DNA of 64,000 bases, taken from positions 2,480,001 to 2,544,000 of the forward strand of contig JAWQEG010000710.1 of NCBI GenBank assembly GCA_033782935.1. Reading direction: 5' to 3'. Each line of letters starts with the position of its first letter. Position 1 is the first letter of the stretch. The position numbers and the translations under genes are program-made. Shown here piece by piece: positions 24,809-35,881 of the stretch. The notes beneath the pieces were generated by a model, which saw only the letters and a list, made by a program, of their open reading frames with translations, ran no database searches and was not told the DNA's origin. The stretch is from Petrolisthes cinctipes (taxonomy: Eukaryota > Arthropoda > Malacostraca > Decapoda > Porcellanidae).

Positions 24809-24825
24809 ACCCCAAAATATCGAAT
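24809..24825 (-). other. CENP-B-box-like 17-mer in the monomer (partial match)
   Basis: The reverse complement reads ATTCGATATTTTGGGGT. Against the nine core positions of the mammalian CENP-B box (NTTCGNNNNANNCGGGN) seven agree: TTCG and GGG match, the central A is T and the first C of CGGG is G. The same 17-mer recurs in most monomers of the ACCCCAAAATATCGAAT type. No copy with all nine core positions was seen. CENP-B is known from mammals and binding here is not shown; chance is a real alternative in an AT-rich repeat. Confidence 0.25.
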
Positions 24826-24902
24826 TTTCGGGTGTTTTGAGCCTGAATTTGAGATATAAACGAGTTCTGAAGATGCATGCACATATCGACTTTTTGGCAC
24901 CT
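24814..24902 (+). repeat. Half-unit A (89 bp) of the monomer
   Basis: The stretch from AAAATATCGA to the next related core is 89 bp. It aligns with the following 88 bp: A+T core, then TTTTCGGGTGTTTTGAGCC against TTTTCAGCATGTTTTGGGCC, then GAATTTGAGATAT against GAATTTTGAAAAT, then a GATGCATGCACATATCGA linker against GTAGGCATGTACAGATCG, then TTTTTGGCACCT against TTCTGGGACCCC. The 177-bp monomer is therefore an old internal duplication of a roughly 88-bp sequence. The A half is the one that carries the 29-bp deletion in 147-bp monomers. Confidence 0.85.
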
Positions 24903-24990
24903 AAAACATCGATTTTCAGCATGTTTTGGGCCTGAATTTTGAAAATACTCTAACACGGAGTAGGCATGTACAGATCGCTTCTGGGACCCC
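24903..24990 (+). repeat. Half-unit B (88 bp) of the monomer
   Basis: Second half of the internal dimer, 88 bp from AAAACATCGA (consensus AAAATATCGA) to the first core of the next monomer at 24,991. It follows the A half in the same order of blocks, with the clearest matches in the AAAATATCGA core and the TGTTTTG-GCCTG block. Its linker exists in two families across the window: ACTCTAACACGGAG and ATTCTAGCACTGAG. The 18-bp deletion of the 157-159 bp monomers falls in this linker. Confidence 0.85.
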
Positions 24991-25962
24991 AAAATATCGA
25001 ATTTTCACGTGTTTAGGGCCAGAATTTGAGATATAAACGGGTACAGAAGATGCATGCACATATCGACTTTTGAGCACCTAAAAGATCGATTTTCAGTATG
25101 TTTTTGGCCTGTATTTTGAAAATACTCTAACACGGAGTAGGCATGTACAGATCGCTTCTGGGACCCCAAAATATCAAATTTTCGGGTGTTTAGGGGCAGA
25201 ATTTGAGATATTAACGGGTACAGAAGATGCTTGCACATATTGACTTTTGCGCACCTAAAAGATCGATTTTCAGTATGTTTTTGGCCTGTATTTTGAAAAT
25301 ACTCTAACACGGAGTAGGCATGTACAGATCGCTTCTGGGACCCCAAAATATCGAATTTTCGGGTGTTTTGAGCCTGAATTTGAGATATAAACGAGTTCTG
25401 AAGATGCATGCACATATCGACTTTTTGGCACCTAAAACATCGATTTTCAGCATGTTTTGGGCCTGAATTTTGAAAATACTCTAACACGGAGTAGGCATGT
25501 ACAGATCGCTTCTGGGACCCCAAAATATCGAATTTTCACGTGTTTAGGGCCAGAATTTGAGATATAAACGGGTACAGAAGATGCATGCACATATCGACTT
25601 TTGAGCACCTAAAAGATCGATTTTCAGTATGTTTTTGGCCTGTATTTTGAAAATACTCTAACACGGAGTAGGCATGTACAGATCGCTTCTTGGACACCTA
25701 AATATCGAAGTTTCGGGTGTTTTGGGACTGAATTTGAGATATCGCCTTTTCGCACCTAAAATATCGATATTTAGCATGTTTTGAGCCTATATTTTGAAAA
25801 TATTCTAGCACTGAGTAGGCATGTACAGATCGCTTCTGGGACCCCTAAATATCGAATTTTCGGGTTATTTGGGCCTTAGTTTGAGATATCGACTTTTTGG
25901 CACCTAAAATATCGATTTTTAGCATGTTTTTAGCCTATATTTTGAAAATATTCTAGCACTGA

Positions 25963-26975
25963 GTAGGCATGTACAGATTGCTTCTGGGACCCCAAAATAT
26001 TGAATTTTCGGGTGTTTTGAGCCTGAATTTAAGATATAAACGGGTACAGAAGAATATTGACTTAGGGCATCTAAAATATCGATTTTCAGCATGTTCTGGG
26101 CATGTATTTTGAAAATACTCTAACACAGAGTAGGCATGTACAGATCGCTTCTGGGACCCCAAAATATCGAATTTTCGGGTGTTTTGAGCCTGAATTTGAG
26201 ATATAAACGGGTACTGAAGATGCATGCACATATCGACTTTTGGGCACCTAAAACATCGATTTTGAGCATGTTTTGGGCCTGTATTTTGAAAATACTCTAA
26301 CACGGAGTAGGCATGTACAGATCGCTTCTGGGACCCCAAAATATCGAATTTTCGGGTGTTTTGAGCCTGAATTTGAGATATAAACGGGTACAGAAAATGC
26401 ATGCACATATCGACTTTTGGGCACTTAAAAGATCGATTTTCAGTATGTTTTTGGTCTGTATTTTGAAAATACTCTAACACAGAGTAGACATGTACAGATC
26501 CCTTCAGGGACCCCTAAATATCGAATTTTCGGGGGTTTTGGGACTGAATTTGAGATATCGACTTTTTGGCACCTAAAATGTCGATTTTTAGCATGTTTTT
26601 AGCCTATATTTTGAAAATATTCTAGCACTGAGTAGGCATGTACAGATTGCTTCTGGGACCCCAAAATATTGAATTTTCGGGTGTTTTGAGCCTGAATTTG
26701 AGATATAAACGGGTACAGAAGAATATTGACTTTGGGCATCTAAAATATCGATTTTCAGCATGTTTTGGGCCTGTATTTTGAAAATACTCTAACACGGAGT
26801 AGGCATGTACAGATCGCTTCTGGGACCCCAAAATATCGAATTTTCTGGTGTTTTGAGCCTGAATTTGAGATATAAACGGGTACTGAAGATGCATGCACAT
26901 ATCGACTTTTGGGCACCTAAAACATCGATTTTGAGCATGTTTTGGGCCTGTATTTTGAAAATACTCTAACACGGA
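25963..26975 (+). repeat. 669-bp tetramer plus partial second copy
   Basis: Monomers at 25,963 (167 bp, 9-bp deletion), 26,130, 26,307 and 26,484 (148 bp) make 669 bp. At 26,632 the 167-bp type recurs, followed by a 177-bp monomer at 26,799. HOR3 proper starts at 26,976. Confidence 0.82.
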
Positions 26976-29900
26976 GTAGGCATGTACAGATCGCTTCTGG
27001 GACCCAAAAATATCGAATTCTCGGGTGTTTTGGGTCTGAATTTGAGATATCGCCTTTACGCACCTAAAATATCGATTTTTAGCATGTTTTGAGCCTATAT
27101 TTTGAAAATATTCTAGCACTGAGTAGGCATGTACAGATCGCTTCTGGGACACCAAAATATCGAATTTTCGAGTGTTTTGAGCTTGAATTTGAGATATAAA
27201 CGAGTACAGAAGATGCATGCACATATCGACTTTTGGGCACCTAAAATATCGATTTTGAGCATGTTTTGAGCCTATATTTTGAAAACATTCTAGCACTGAT
27301 TAGGCATGTACAGATCGCTTCTGGGACCCCTAAATATCGAATTTTCGGGTGTTTTGGGCCTTAATTTGAGATATAAACGGGTACAGAAGATACATGCACT
27401 TATTGACTTTGGGCATCTAAAATATCGATTTTCAGCATGTTTTGGGCATGAATTTTGAAAATACTGTAACACGGAGTAGGCATGTACAGATCGCTTCTGG
27501 GACCCCAAAATATCGAATTTTCGGGTATTTTGAGCCTGAATTTGAGATATAAACGGGTACTGAAGATGCATGCACATATCGACTTTTTGGCACCTAAAAC
27601 ATAGATTTTGAGCATGTTTTGGGCCTGTATTTTGAAAATACGCTAACACGAAGTAGGCATGTAGAGATCGCTTCTGGGACCCCTAAATATCGAATATTAG
27701 GGTGTTTTGGGATTGAATTTGAAATATCGACTTTTTGGCACCTAAAAGATCGATTTTTAGCATGTTTTTAGCCTGAACTTTAAAAAATACTCTATTACAG
27801 AGTAGGCATGTACAGATTGTTTCTGTGACCCCAAAATATCGAATTTTCGGGTGTTTAGGGCCAGAATTTGAGATATAAACGGGTACAGAAGATGCATGCA
27901 CATATCGACTTTTGGGCACTTAAAAGATCGATTTTCAGTATGTTTTTAACCTGTATTTTGAAAATACTCTAACACCGAGTAGACATATACAGATCCCTTC
28001 AGGGACCCCAAAATATCGAATTTTTTGGTGTTTTGGGTCTGAATTTGAGATATCGCCTTTACGCACCTAAAATATCGATTTTTAGCATGTTTTGAGCCTA
28101 TATTTTGAAAATATTCTAGCACTGAGTTGGCATGTACATATCGCTTCTGGGACCCCAAAATATCGAATTTTCGGGTGTTTTGAGCCTGAATTTGAGATAT
28201 AAACGGGTACTGAAGATGCATGCACATATCGACTTTTGGACACCTAAAACATCGATTTTGAGCATGTTTTGGGCCTGAATTTTGAAAATACTCTAACACA
28301 GAGTAGGCATGTACAGATTGTTTCTGTGACCCCAAAATATCGAATTTTCGGGTGTTTAGGGCCAGAATTTGAGATATAAACGGGTACAGAAGATGCATGC
28401 ACATATCGACTTTTGGGCACCTAAAAGATCGATTATTAGTATGTTTTTAACCTGTATTTTGAAAATACTCTAACACAGAGTAGACATGTACAGATCCCTT
28501 CAGGGACCCCTAAATATCGAATTTTCGGGTGTTTTGGGACTGAATTTGAGATATCGACTATTTGGCACCTAAAATGTCGATTTTTAGCATGTTTTTAGCC
28601 TATATTTTGAAAATATTCTAGCACTGAGTAGGCATGTACAGATTGTTTCTGGGACCCCAAAATATCGAATTTTCGGGTGTTTAGGGCCAGAATTTGAGAT
28701 ATAAACGGGTACAGAAGATGCATGCACATATCGACTTTTGGGCACCTAAAAGATCGATTTTCAGTATGTTTTTAACCTGTATTTTGAAAATACTCTAACA
28801 CAGAGTAGACATGTACAGATCCCTTCAGGGACCCCAAAATATCGAATTTTCGGGTGTCTTGGGTCTGAATTTTAGATATCGCCTTTACGCACCTAAAATA
28901 TCGATTTTTAGCATGTTTTGAGCCTATATTTTGAAAATATTCTAGAACTGAGTAGGCATGTACAGATCGCTTCTGGTACACCAAAATATTGAATTTTCGG
29001 GTGTTTTGAGCTTGAATTTGAGATATAAACGGGTACAGAAGATGCATGCACATATTGACTTTGGGCATCTTAAATATCGATTTTCTGCATGTTTTGGGCA
29101 TGTATTTTGAAAATACTCTAACACGGAGTAGGCATGTACAGATCGCTTCTGGGACCCCAAAATATCGAATTTTTGTGTGTTTTGATCCTGAATTTGAGAT
29201 ATAAACGGGTACTGAAGATGCATGCACATATCGACTTTTTGTCACCTAAAACATAGATTTTGAGCATGTTTTGGGCCTGTATTTTGAAAATACTCTAACA
29301 CGGAGTGGGCATGTACAGATCGCTTCTGGGACCCCTAAATATCGAATTTTCGGGTGTTTTGGGATTGAATTTGAGATATCGACTTTTTGGCACCTAAAAG
29401 ATCGATTTTTAGCATGTTTTTAGCCTATATTTTAAAAATATTCTAGCACTGAGTAGGCATGTACAGATTGCTTCTGGAACCCCAAAATATTGAATTTTCG
29501 GGTGTTTTGAGCCTGAATTTTAGATATTAACGGGTACAGAAGATACATGCACATATTTACTCTGGGCATCTAAAATATCGATTTTCAGCATGTTCTGGGC
29601 ATGTATTTTGAAAATACTCTAACACGGAGTAGGCATGTACAGATCGCTTCTGGGACCCCTAAATATCGAATTTTCGGGTGTTTTGGGCCTTAACTTGAGA
29701 TATCGACTTTTTGGCACCTAAAAGATCGATTTTTAGCATGTTTTTAGCCTATATTTTGAAAATATTCTAGCACTGAGTAGGCATGTACAGATTGCTTCTG
29801 GGACCCCAAAATATTGAATTTTCGGGTGTTTTGAGCCTGAATTTGAGATATAAACGTGTACAGAAGATGCATGCACATATCGACTTTTGGGCACCTAAAA

Positions 29901-30278
29901 TATCGATTTTGAGCATGTTTTGAGCCTATATTTTGAAAACATTCTAGCACTGAGTAGGCATGTACAGATCGCTTCTGGGACCCCAAAATATCGACTTTTC
30001 GGGTGTTTGGGGCCTTAATTTGAGATATCGACTTTTTGGCACCAAAAAATATCGATTTTTAGCATGTTTTTAGCCTATATTTTGAAAATATTCTAGCACT
30101 GAGTAGGCATGTACAGATTGCTTCTGGGACCAGAAAATATTGAATTTTCGGGTGTTTTGAGCCTGAATTTGAGATATAAACGGGTACAGAAAATACATGC
30201 ACATATTGACTTTGGGCATCTAAAATATCGATTTTCAGCATGTTTTGGGCATGTATTTTGAAAATACTCTAACACGGA
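26976..30278 (+). repeat. HOR3 unit, copy 1, 3,303 bp, 20 monomers
   Basis: The period was counted from 26,976 to 30,279. Lengths are 147, 177, 176, 177, 149, 177, 147, 177, 177, 148, 177, 147, 176, 177, 148, 176, 148, 177, 149 and 176. Signatures are the GATATCGCCTTTACGCACC short monomers, AGATCCCTTCAGGGACC near 28,495, AGATTGTTTCTG near 27,814 and TCTCGGGTGTTTTGGGTC at the start. Eight of the 20 monomers are of the short class. Confidence 0.9.
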
Positions 30279-33080
30279 GTAGGCATGTACAGATCGCTTC
30301 TGGGACCCCAAAATATCGAATTCTCGGGTGTTTTGGGTCTGAATTTGAGATATCGCCTTTACGCACCTAAAATATCGATTTTTAGCATGGTTTGAGCCTA
30401 TATTTTGAAAATATTCTAGCACTGAGTAGGCATGTACAGATCGCTTCTGGGACACCAAAATATCGAATTTTCGAGTGTTTTGAGCTTGAATTTGAGATAT
30501 AAACGAGTACAGAAGATGCATGCACATATCGACTTTTGGGCACCTAAAATATCGATTTTGAGCATGTTTTGAGCCTATATTTTGAAAACATTCTAGCACT
30601 GATTAGGCATGTACAGATCGCTTCTGGGACCCCTAAATATCGAATTTTCGGGTGTTTTGGGCCTTAATTTGAGATATAAACGGGTACAGAAGATACATGC
30701 ACTTATTGACTTTGGGCATCTAAAATATCGATTTTCAGCATGTTTTGGGCATGTATTTTGAAAATACTCTAACACGGAGTAGGCATGTACAGATCGCTTC
30801 TGGGACCCCAAAATATCGAATTTTCGGGTATTTTGAGCCTGAATTTGAGATATAAACGGGTACTGAAGATGCATGCACATATCGACTTTTTGGCACCTAA
30901 AACATAGATTTTGAGCATGTTTTGGGCCTGTATTTTGAAAATACTCTAACACGGAGTAGGCATGTACAGATCGCTTCTGGGACCCCTAAATATCGAATAT
31001 TAGGGTGTTTTGGGATTGAATTTGAAATATCGACTTTTTGGCACCTAAAAGATCGATTTTTAGCATGTTTTTAGCCTGAATTTTAAAAAATACTCTATTA
31101 CAGAGTAGGCATGTACAGATTGTTTCTGTGACCCCAAAATATCGAATTTTCGGGTGTTTAGGGCCAGAATTTGAGATATAAACGGGTACAGAAGATGCAT
31201 GCACATATCGACTTTTGGGCACTTAAAAGATCGATTTTCAGTATGTTTTTAACCTGTATTTTGAAAATACTCTAACACCGAGTAGACATATACAGATCCC
31301 TTCAGGGACCCCAAAATATCGAATTTTCGGGTGTTTTGGGTCTGAATTTGAGATATCGCCTTTACGCACCTAAAATATCGATTTTTAGCATGTTTTGAGC
31401 CTATATTTTGAAAATATTCTAGCACTGAGTAGGCATGTACAGATCGCTTCTGGGACCCCAAAATATCGAATTTTCGGGTGTTTTGAGCCTGAATTTGAGA
31501 TATAAACGGGTACTGAAGATGCATGCACATATCGACTTTTGGACACCTAAAACATCGATTTTGAGCATGTTTTGGGCCTGAATTTTGAAAATACTCTAAC
31601 ACAGAGTAGGCATGTACAGATTGTTTCTGTGACCCCAAAATATCGAATTTTCGGGTGTTTAGGGCCAGAATTTGAGATATAAACGGGTACAGAAGATGCA
31701 TGCACATATCGACTTTTGGGCACCTAAAAGATCGATTATTAGTATGTTTTTAACCTGTATTTTGAAAATACTCTAACACAGAGTAGACATGTACAGATCC
31801 CTTCAGGGACCCCTAAATATCGAATTTTCGGGTGTTTTGGGACTGAATTTGAGATATCGACTTTTTGGCACCTAAAATGTCGATTTTTAGCATGTTTTTA
31901 GCCTATATTTTGAAAATATTCTAGCACTGAGTAGGCATGTACAGATTGTTTCTGGGACCCCAAAATATCGAATTTTCGGGTGTTTAGGGCCAGAATTTGA
32001 GATATAAACGGGTACAGAAGATGCATGCACATATCGACTTTTGGGCACCTAAAAGATCGATTTTCAGTATGTTTTTAACCTGTATTTTGAAAATACTCTA
32101 ACACAGAGTAGACATGTACAGATCCCTTCAGGGACCCCAAAATATCGAATTTTCGGGTGTCTTGGGTCTGAATTTTAGATATCGCCTTTACGCACCTAAA
32201 ATATCGATTTTTAGCATGTTTTGAGCCTATATTTTGAAAATATTGTAGAACTGAGTAGGCATGTACAGATCGCTTCTGGGACACCAAAATATTGAATTTT
32301 AGGGTGTTTTGAGCTTGAATTTGAGATATAAACGGGTACAGAAGATGCATGCACATATTGACTTTGGGCATCTAAAATATCGATTTTCTGCATGTTTTGG
32401 GCATGTATTTTGAAAATACTCTAACACGGAGTAGGCATGTACAGATCGCTTCTGGGACCCCTAAATATCGAATTTTCGGGTGTTTTGGGCCTTAATTTGA
32501 GATATCGACTTTTTGGCACCTAAAAGATCGATTTTTAGCATGTTTTTAGCCTATATTTTGAAAATATTCTAGCACTGAGTAGGCATGTACAGATTGCTTC
32601 TGGGACCCCAAAATATTGAATTTTCGGGTGTTTTGAGCCTGAATTTGAGATATAAACGGGTACAGAAGATGCATGCACATATCGACTTTTGGGCACCTAA
32701 AATATCGATTTTGAGCATGTTTTGAGCCTATATTTTGAAAACATTCTAGCACTGAGTAGGCATGTACAGATCGCTTCTGGGACCCCAAAATATCGACTTT
32801 TCGGGTGTTTGGGGCCTTAATTTGAGATATCGACTTTTTGGCACCAAAAAATATCGATTTTTAGCATGTTTTTAGCCTATATTTTGAAAATATTCTAGCT
32901 CTGAGTAGGCATGTACAGATTGCTTCTGGGACCAGAAAATATTGAATTTTCGGGTGTTTTGAGCCTGAATTTGAGATATAAACGGGTACAGAAAATACAT
33001 GCACATATTGACTTTGGGCATCTAAAATATCGATTTTCAGCATGTTTTGGGCATGTATTTTGAAAATACTCTAACACGGA
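30279..33080 (+). repeat. HOR3 unit, copy 2, 2,802 bp, 17 monomers
   Basis: Follows copy 1 at an offset of 3,303 up to about 32,458, then at 2,802, because three monomers (29,128-29,628 in copy 1) are missing. The remainder is near-identical by eye, including rare signatures such as ATATTAGGGTGTTTTGGG near 31,004. Confidence 0.9.
32431..32460 (+). other. In-register deletion junction, 501 bp (3 monomers), HOR3 copy 2
   Basis: Left of here the match is to 29,128 (offset 3,303), right of here to 29,629 (offset 2,802). The 501 bp removed equal monomers of 177, 148 and 176 bp. The hybrid is formed within the invariant GTACAGATCGCTTCTGGGACC stretch, so the exact breakpoint cannot be placed. Confidence 0.85.
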
Positions 33081-34140
33081 GTAGGCATGTACAGATCGCT
33101 TCTGGGTCCCCAAAATATCGAATTCTCGGGTGTTTTGGGTCTGAATTTGAGATATCGCCTTTACGCACCTAAAATATCGATTTTTAGCATGTTTTGAGCC
33201 TATATTTTGAAAATATTCTAGCACTGAGTAGGCATGTACAGATCGCTTCTGGGACCCCAAAATATCGAATTTTCGGGTGTTTTGAGCCTGAATTTGAGAT
33301 ATAAACGGGTACTGAAGATGCATGCACATATCGACTTTTGGACACCTAAAACATCGATTTTGTGCATGTTTTGGGCCTGAATTTTGAAAATACTCTAACA
33401 CAGAGTAGGCATGTACAGATTGTTTCTGTGACCCCAAAATATCGAAATTTCGGGTGTTTAGGGCCAGAATTTGAGATATAAACGGGTACAGAAGATGCAT
33501 GCACATATCGACTTTTGGGCACCTAAAAGATCGATTTTCAGTATGTTTTTAACCTGTATTTTGAAAATACTCTAACACAGAGTAGACATGTGCAGATCCC
33601 TTCAGGGACCCCTAAATATCGAATTTTCGGGTGTTTTGGGACTGAATTTGAGATATCGACTTTTTGGCACCTAAAATGTCGATTTTTAGCATGTTTTTAG
33701 CCTATATTTTGAAAATATTCTAGCACTGAGTAGGCATGTACAGATTGTTTCTGGGACCCCAAAATATCGAATTTTCGGGTGTTTAGGGCCAGAATTTGAG
33801 ATATAAACGGGTACATAAGATGCATGCACATATCGACTTTTGGGCACCTAAAAGATCGATTTTCAGTATGTTTTTAACCTGTATTTTGAAAATACTCTAA
33901 CACAGAGTAGACATGTACAGATCCCTTCAGGGACCCCAAAATATCGAATTTTCGGGTGTTTTGGGTCTGAATTTTAGATATCGCCTTTACGCACCTAAAA
34001 TATCGATTTTTAGCATGTTTTGAGCCTATATTTTGAAAATATTCTAGAACTGAGTAGGCATGTACAGATCGCTTCTGGGACACCAAAATATTGAATTTTC
34101 GGGTGTTTTGAGCTTGAATTTGAGATATAAACGGGTACTG
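33081..34140 (+). repeat. HOR3 unit, copy 3, truncated, running into HOR4-type sequence
   Basis: Begins like 30,279, with the TTCTCGGGTG signature near 33,122. Within its first short monomer it switches to match 31,282 onward (offset 1,799), a loss of 1,003 bp or six monomers. Both recombining monomers carry GATATCGCCTTTACGCACC. Near 34,138 it switches again to sequence matching 29,215 and 41,03x, and HOR4 types take over. Confidence 0.85.
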
Positions 34141-35881
34141 AAGATGCATGCACATATCGACTTTTAAGCACCTAAAACATAGATTTTGAGCATGTTTTGG
34201 GCCTGTATTTTGAAAATACTCTAACACGGAGTAGGCATGTACATATCGCTTCTGGGCCCCATAAATATCGAATTTTTGGGTGTTTTGGGCCTTAATTTGA
34301 GATATCGACTTTTTGGCACCTAAAATATCGATTTTTAGCATGTTTTTAGCCTATATTTTGAAAATATTCTAGCACTGCTTAGGCATGTACAGATTGCTTC
34401 TGGGACCCCAAAATATTGAATTTTCAGGTGTTTAGGGCCAAAATTTAAGATATAAACGGGTACAGAAGATGCATGCACATATAGACTTTTGGGCACCTAA
34501 AAGATCGATTTTAAGTATGTTTTTGGCCTGTATTTTGAAAATACTCTAACACGGACTGGGCATGTACAGATCGCTTCTGGGACCCCTAAATATCGAATTT
34601 TCGGGTGTTTTGGGATTGAATTTGAGATATCGACTTTTTGGCACCTAAAAGATCGATTTTTAGCATGTTTTTAGCCTATATTTTAAAAATATTCTAGCAC
34701 TGGGTAGGCATGTACAGATTGCTTCTGGAACCCCAAAATATTGAATTTTCGGGTGTTTTGAGCCTGAATTTTAGATATTAACGGGTACAGAAGATACATG
34801 CACATATTTACTCTGGGCATCTAAAATATCGATTTTCAGCATGTTCTGGGCATGTATTTTGAAAATACTCTAACACGGAGTAGGCATGTACAGATCGCTT
34901 CTGGGACCCCTAAATATCGAATTTTCAGGTGTTTTGGGCATTAATTTGAGATATCGACTTTTTGGCACCTAAAAGATCGATTTTTAGCATGTTTTTAACC
35001 TATATTTTGAAAATATTCTAGCACTGAGTAGGCATGTACAGATTGCTTCTGGGACCCCAAAATATTGAATTTTCGGGTGTTTTGAGCCTGAATTTGAGAT
35101 ATAAACGGGTACAGAAGATACATTCACATATTGACTTTGGGCATCTAAAATATCGATTTTCAGCATGTTTTGGGCATGTATTTTGAAAATACTCTAACAC
35201 GGAGTAGGCATGTACAGATCGCTTCTGGGACCCCAAAATATCGAATTTTCGGGTGTTTTGAGCCTGAATTTGAGATATAAACGGGTACTGAAGATGCATG
35301 CACATATCGACTTTTTGGCACCTAAACATCGATTTTGAGCATGTTTTGGGCCTGTATTTTGAAAATACTCTAACACGGAGTAGGCATGTACAGATCGCTT
35401 CTGGGACCCGTATATATCGAATTTTCGGGTGTTTTGGGCCTTAATTTGAGATATAAACGGGTACAGAAGATGCATGCACAAATCAACTTTTGGGCACCTA
35501 AACGATCGATTTTCAGTATGTTTTTAGCCTGTATTTTGAAAATACTCTAACACGGAGTAGGCATGTACAGATCGCTTCTGGGACCCCTAAATATCGAATT
35601 TTCGGGTGTTGTGGGACTGAATTTGAGATATCGACTTATTGGCACCTAAAATATAGATTTTTAGCATGTTTTTAGCCTATATTTTGAAAATATTCTAGCA
35701 CTGAGTAGGCATGTACAGATTGCTTCTGGGACCCCAAAATATTGAATTTTCGGGTGTTTTGAGCCTAAATTTGAGATATAAACGAGTACAGAAGATGCAT
35801 GCACATATCGACTTTTGGGCACCTAAAATATCGATTTTGAGCATGTTTTGAGCCTATATTTTGAAAACATTCTAGCACTGA
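34140..35881 (+). repeat. HOR4 unit, copy 0, heavily shortened
   Basis: 34,231 to about 35,764 follows 41,123-42,656 at an offset of 6,892. From about 35,765 it follows 46,978 onward (offset 11,215). The missing 4,323 bp are 26 monomers. A middle part (34,556-35,200) also matches HOR3 at 29,305 onward (offset 5,251), so HOR3 and HOR4 share a common ancestor block. Confidence 0.85.

Larger units (their letters stand above)
24783..24959 (+). repeat. Representative full-length 177-bp monomer
   Basis: A typical full-length monomer, chosen as reference for this annotation. It runs from one GTAGGCAT marker to the base before the next, with 71 G or C out of 177 (about 40% GC). In order it holds the marker and TGTACA palindrome, GATCGCTTCTGGGACCCC, the first AAAATATCGA core at 24,814, a GAATTTGAGATATAAACG linker, a TGCATGCA palindrome at 24,874-24,881, a second, related AAAACATCGA core at 24,903, and a TTTTGAAAATACTC linker. 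Full-length monomers of 176-179 bp make up roughly two thirds of the array. Confidence 0.95.
24606..25667 (+). repeat. Two tandem 531-bp trimers (3 x 177 bp), nearly identical
   Basis: 24,606-25,136 and 25,137-25,667 repeat at exactly 531 bp, with monomers at 24,606, 24,783, 24,960, 25,137, 25,314 and 25,491. The three monomers are distinguished by GATGCTTGCACATATTGAC, ACGAGTTCTGAAG and TTTTCACGTGTTTAGGGCC. One clear difference was seen inside the copies (GGGCCAG near 24,663 versus GGGGCAG near 25,194), so this is probably among the most recent events in the zone. Confidence 0.93.
23750..26975 (+). repeat. Transition zone of small tandem duplications between HOR2 and HOR3
   Basis: No single long period covers this zone. 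It holds two dimers (23,791-24,429), single monomers, two trimers (24,606-25,667), two 147/148-bp short monomers at 25,668 and 25,815, and a tetramer with a partial second copy (25,963-26,975). Monomers here resemble HOR3 and HOR4 types (AGATTGCTTCTGG with ATATTGAATTTTC) more than HOR1 or HOR2. Confidence 0.85.
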
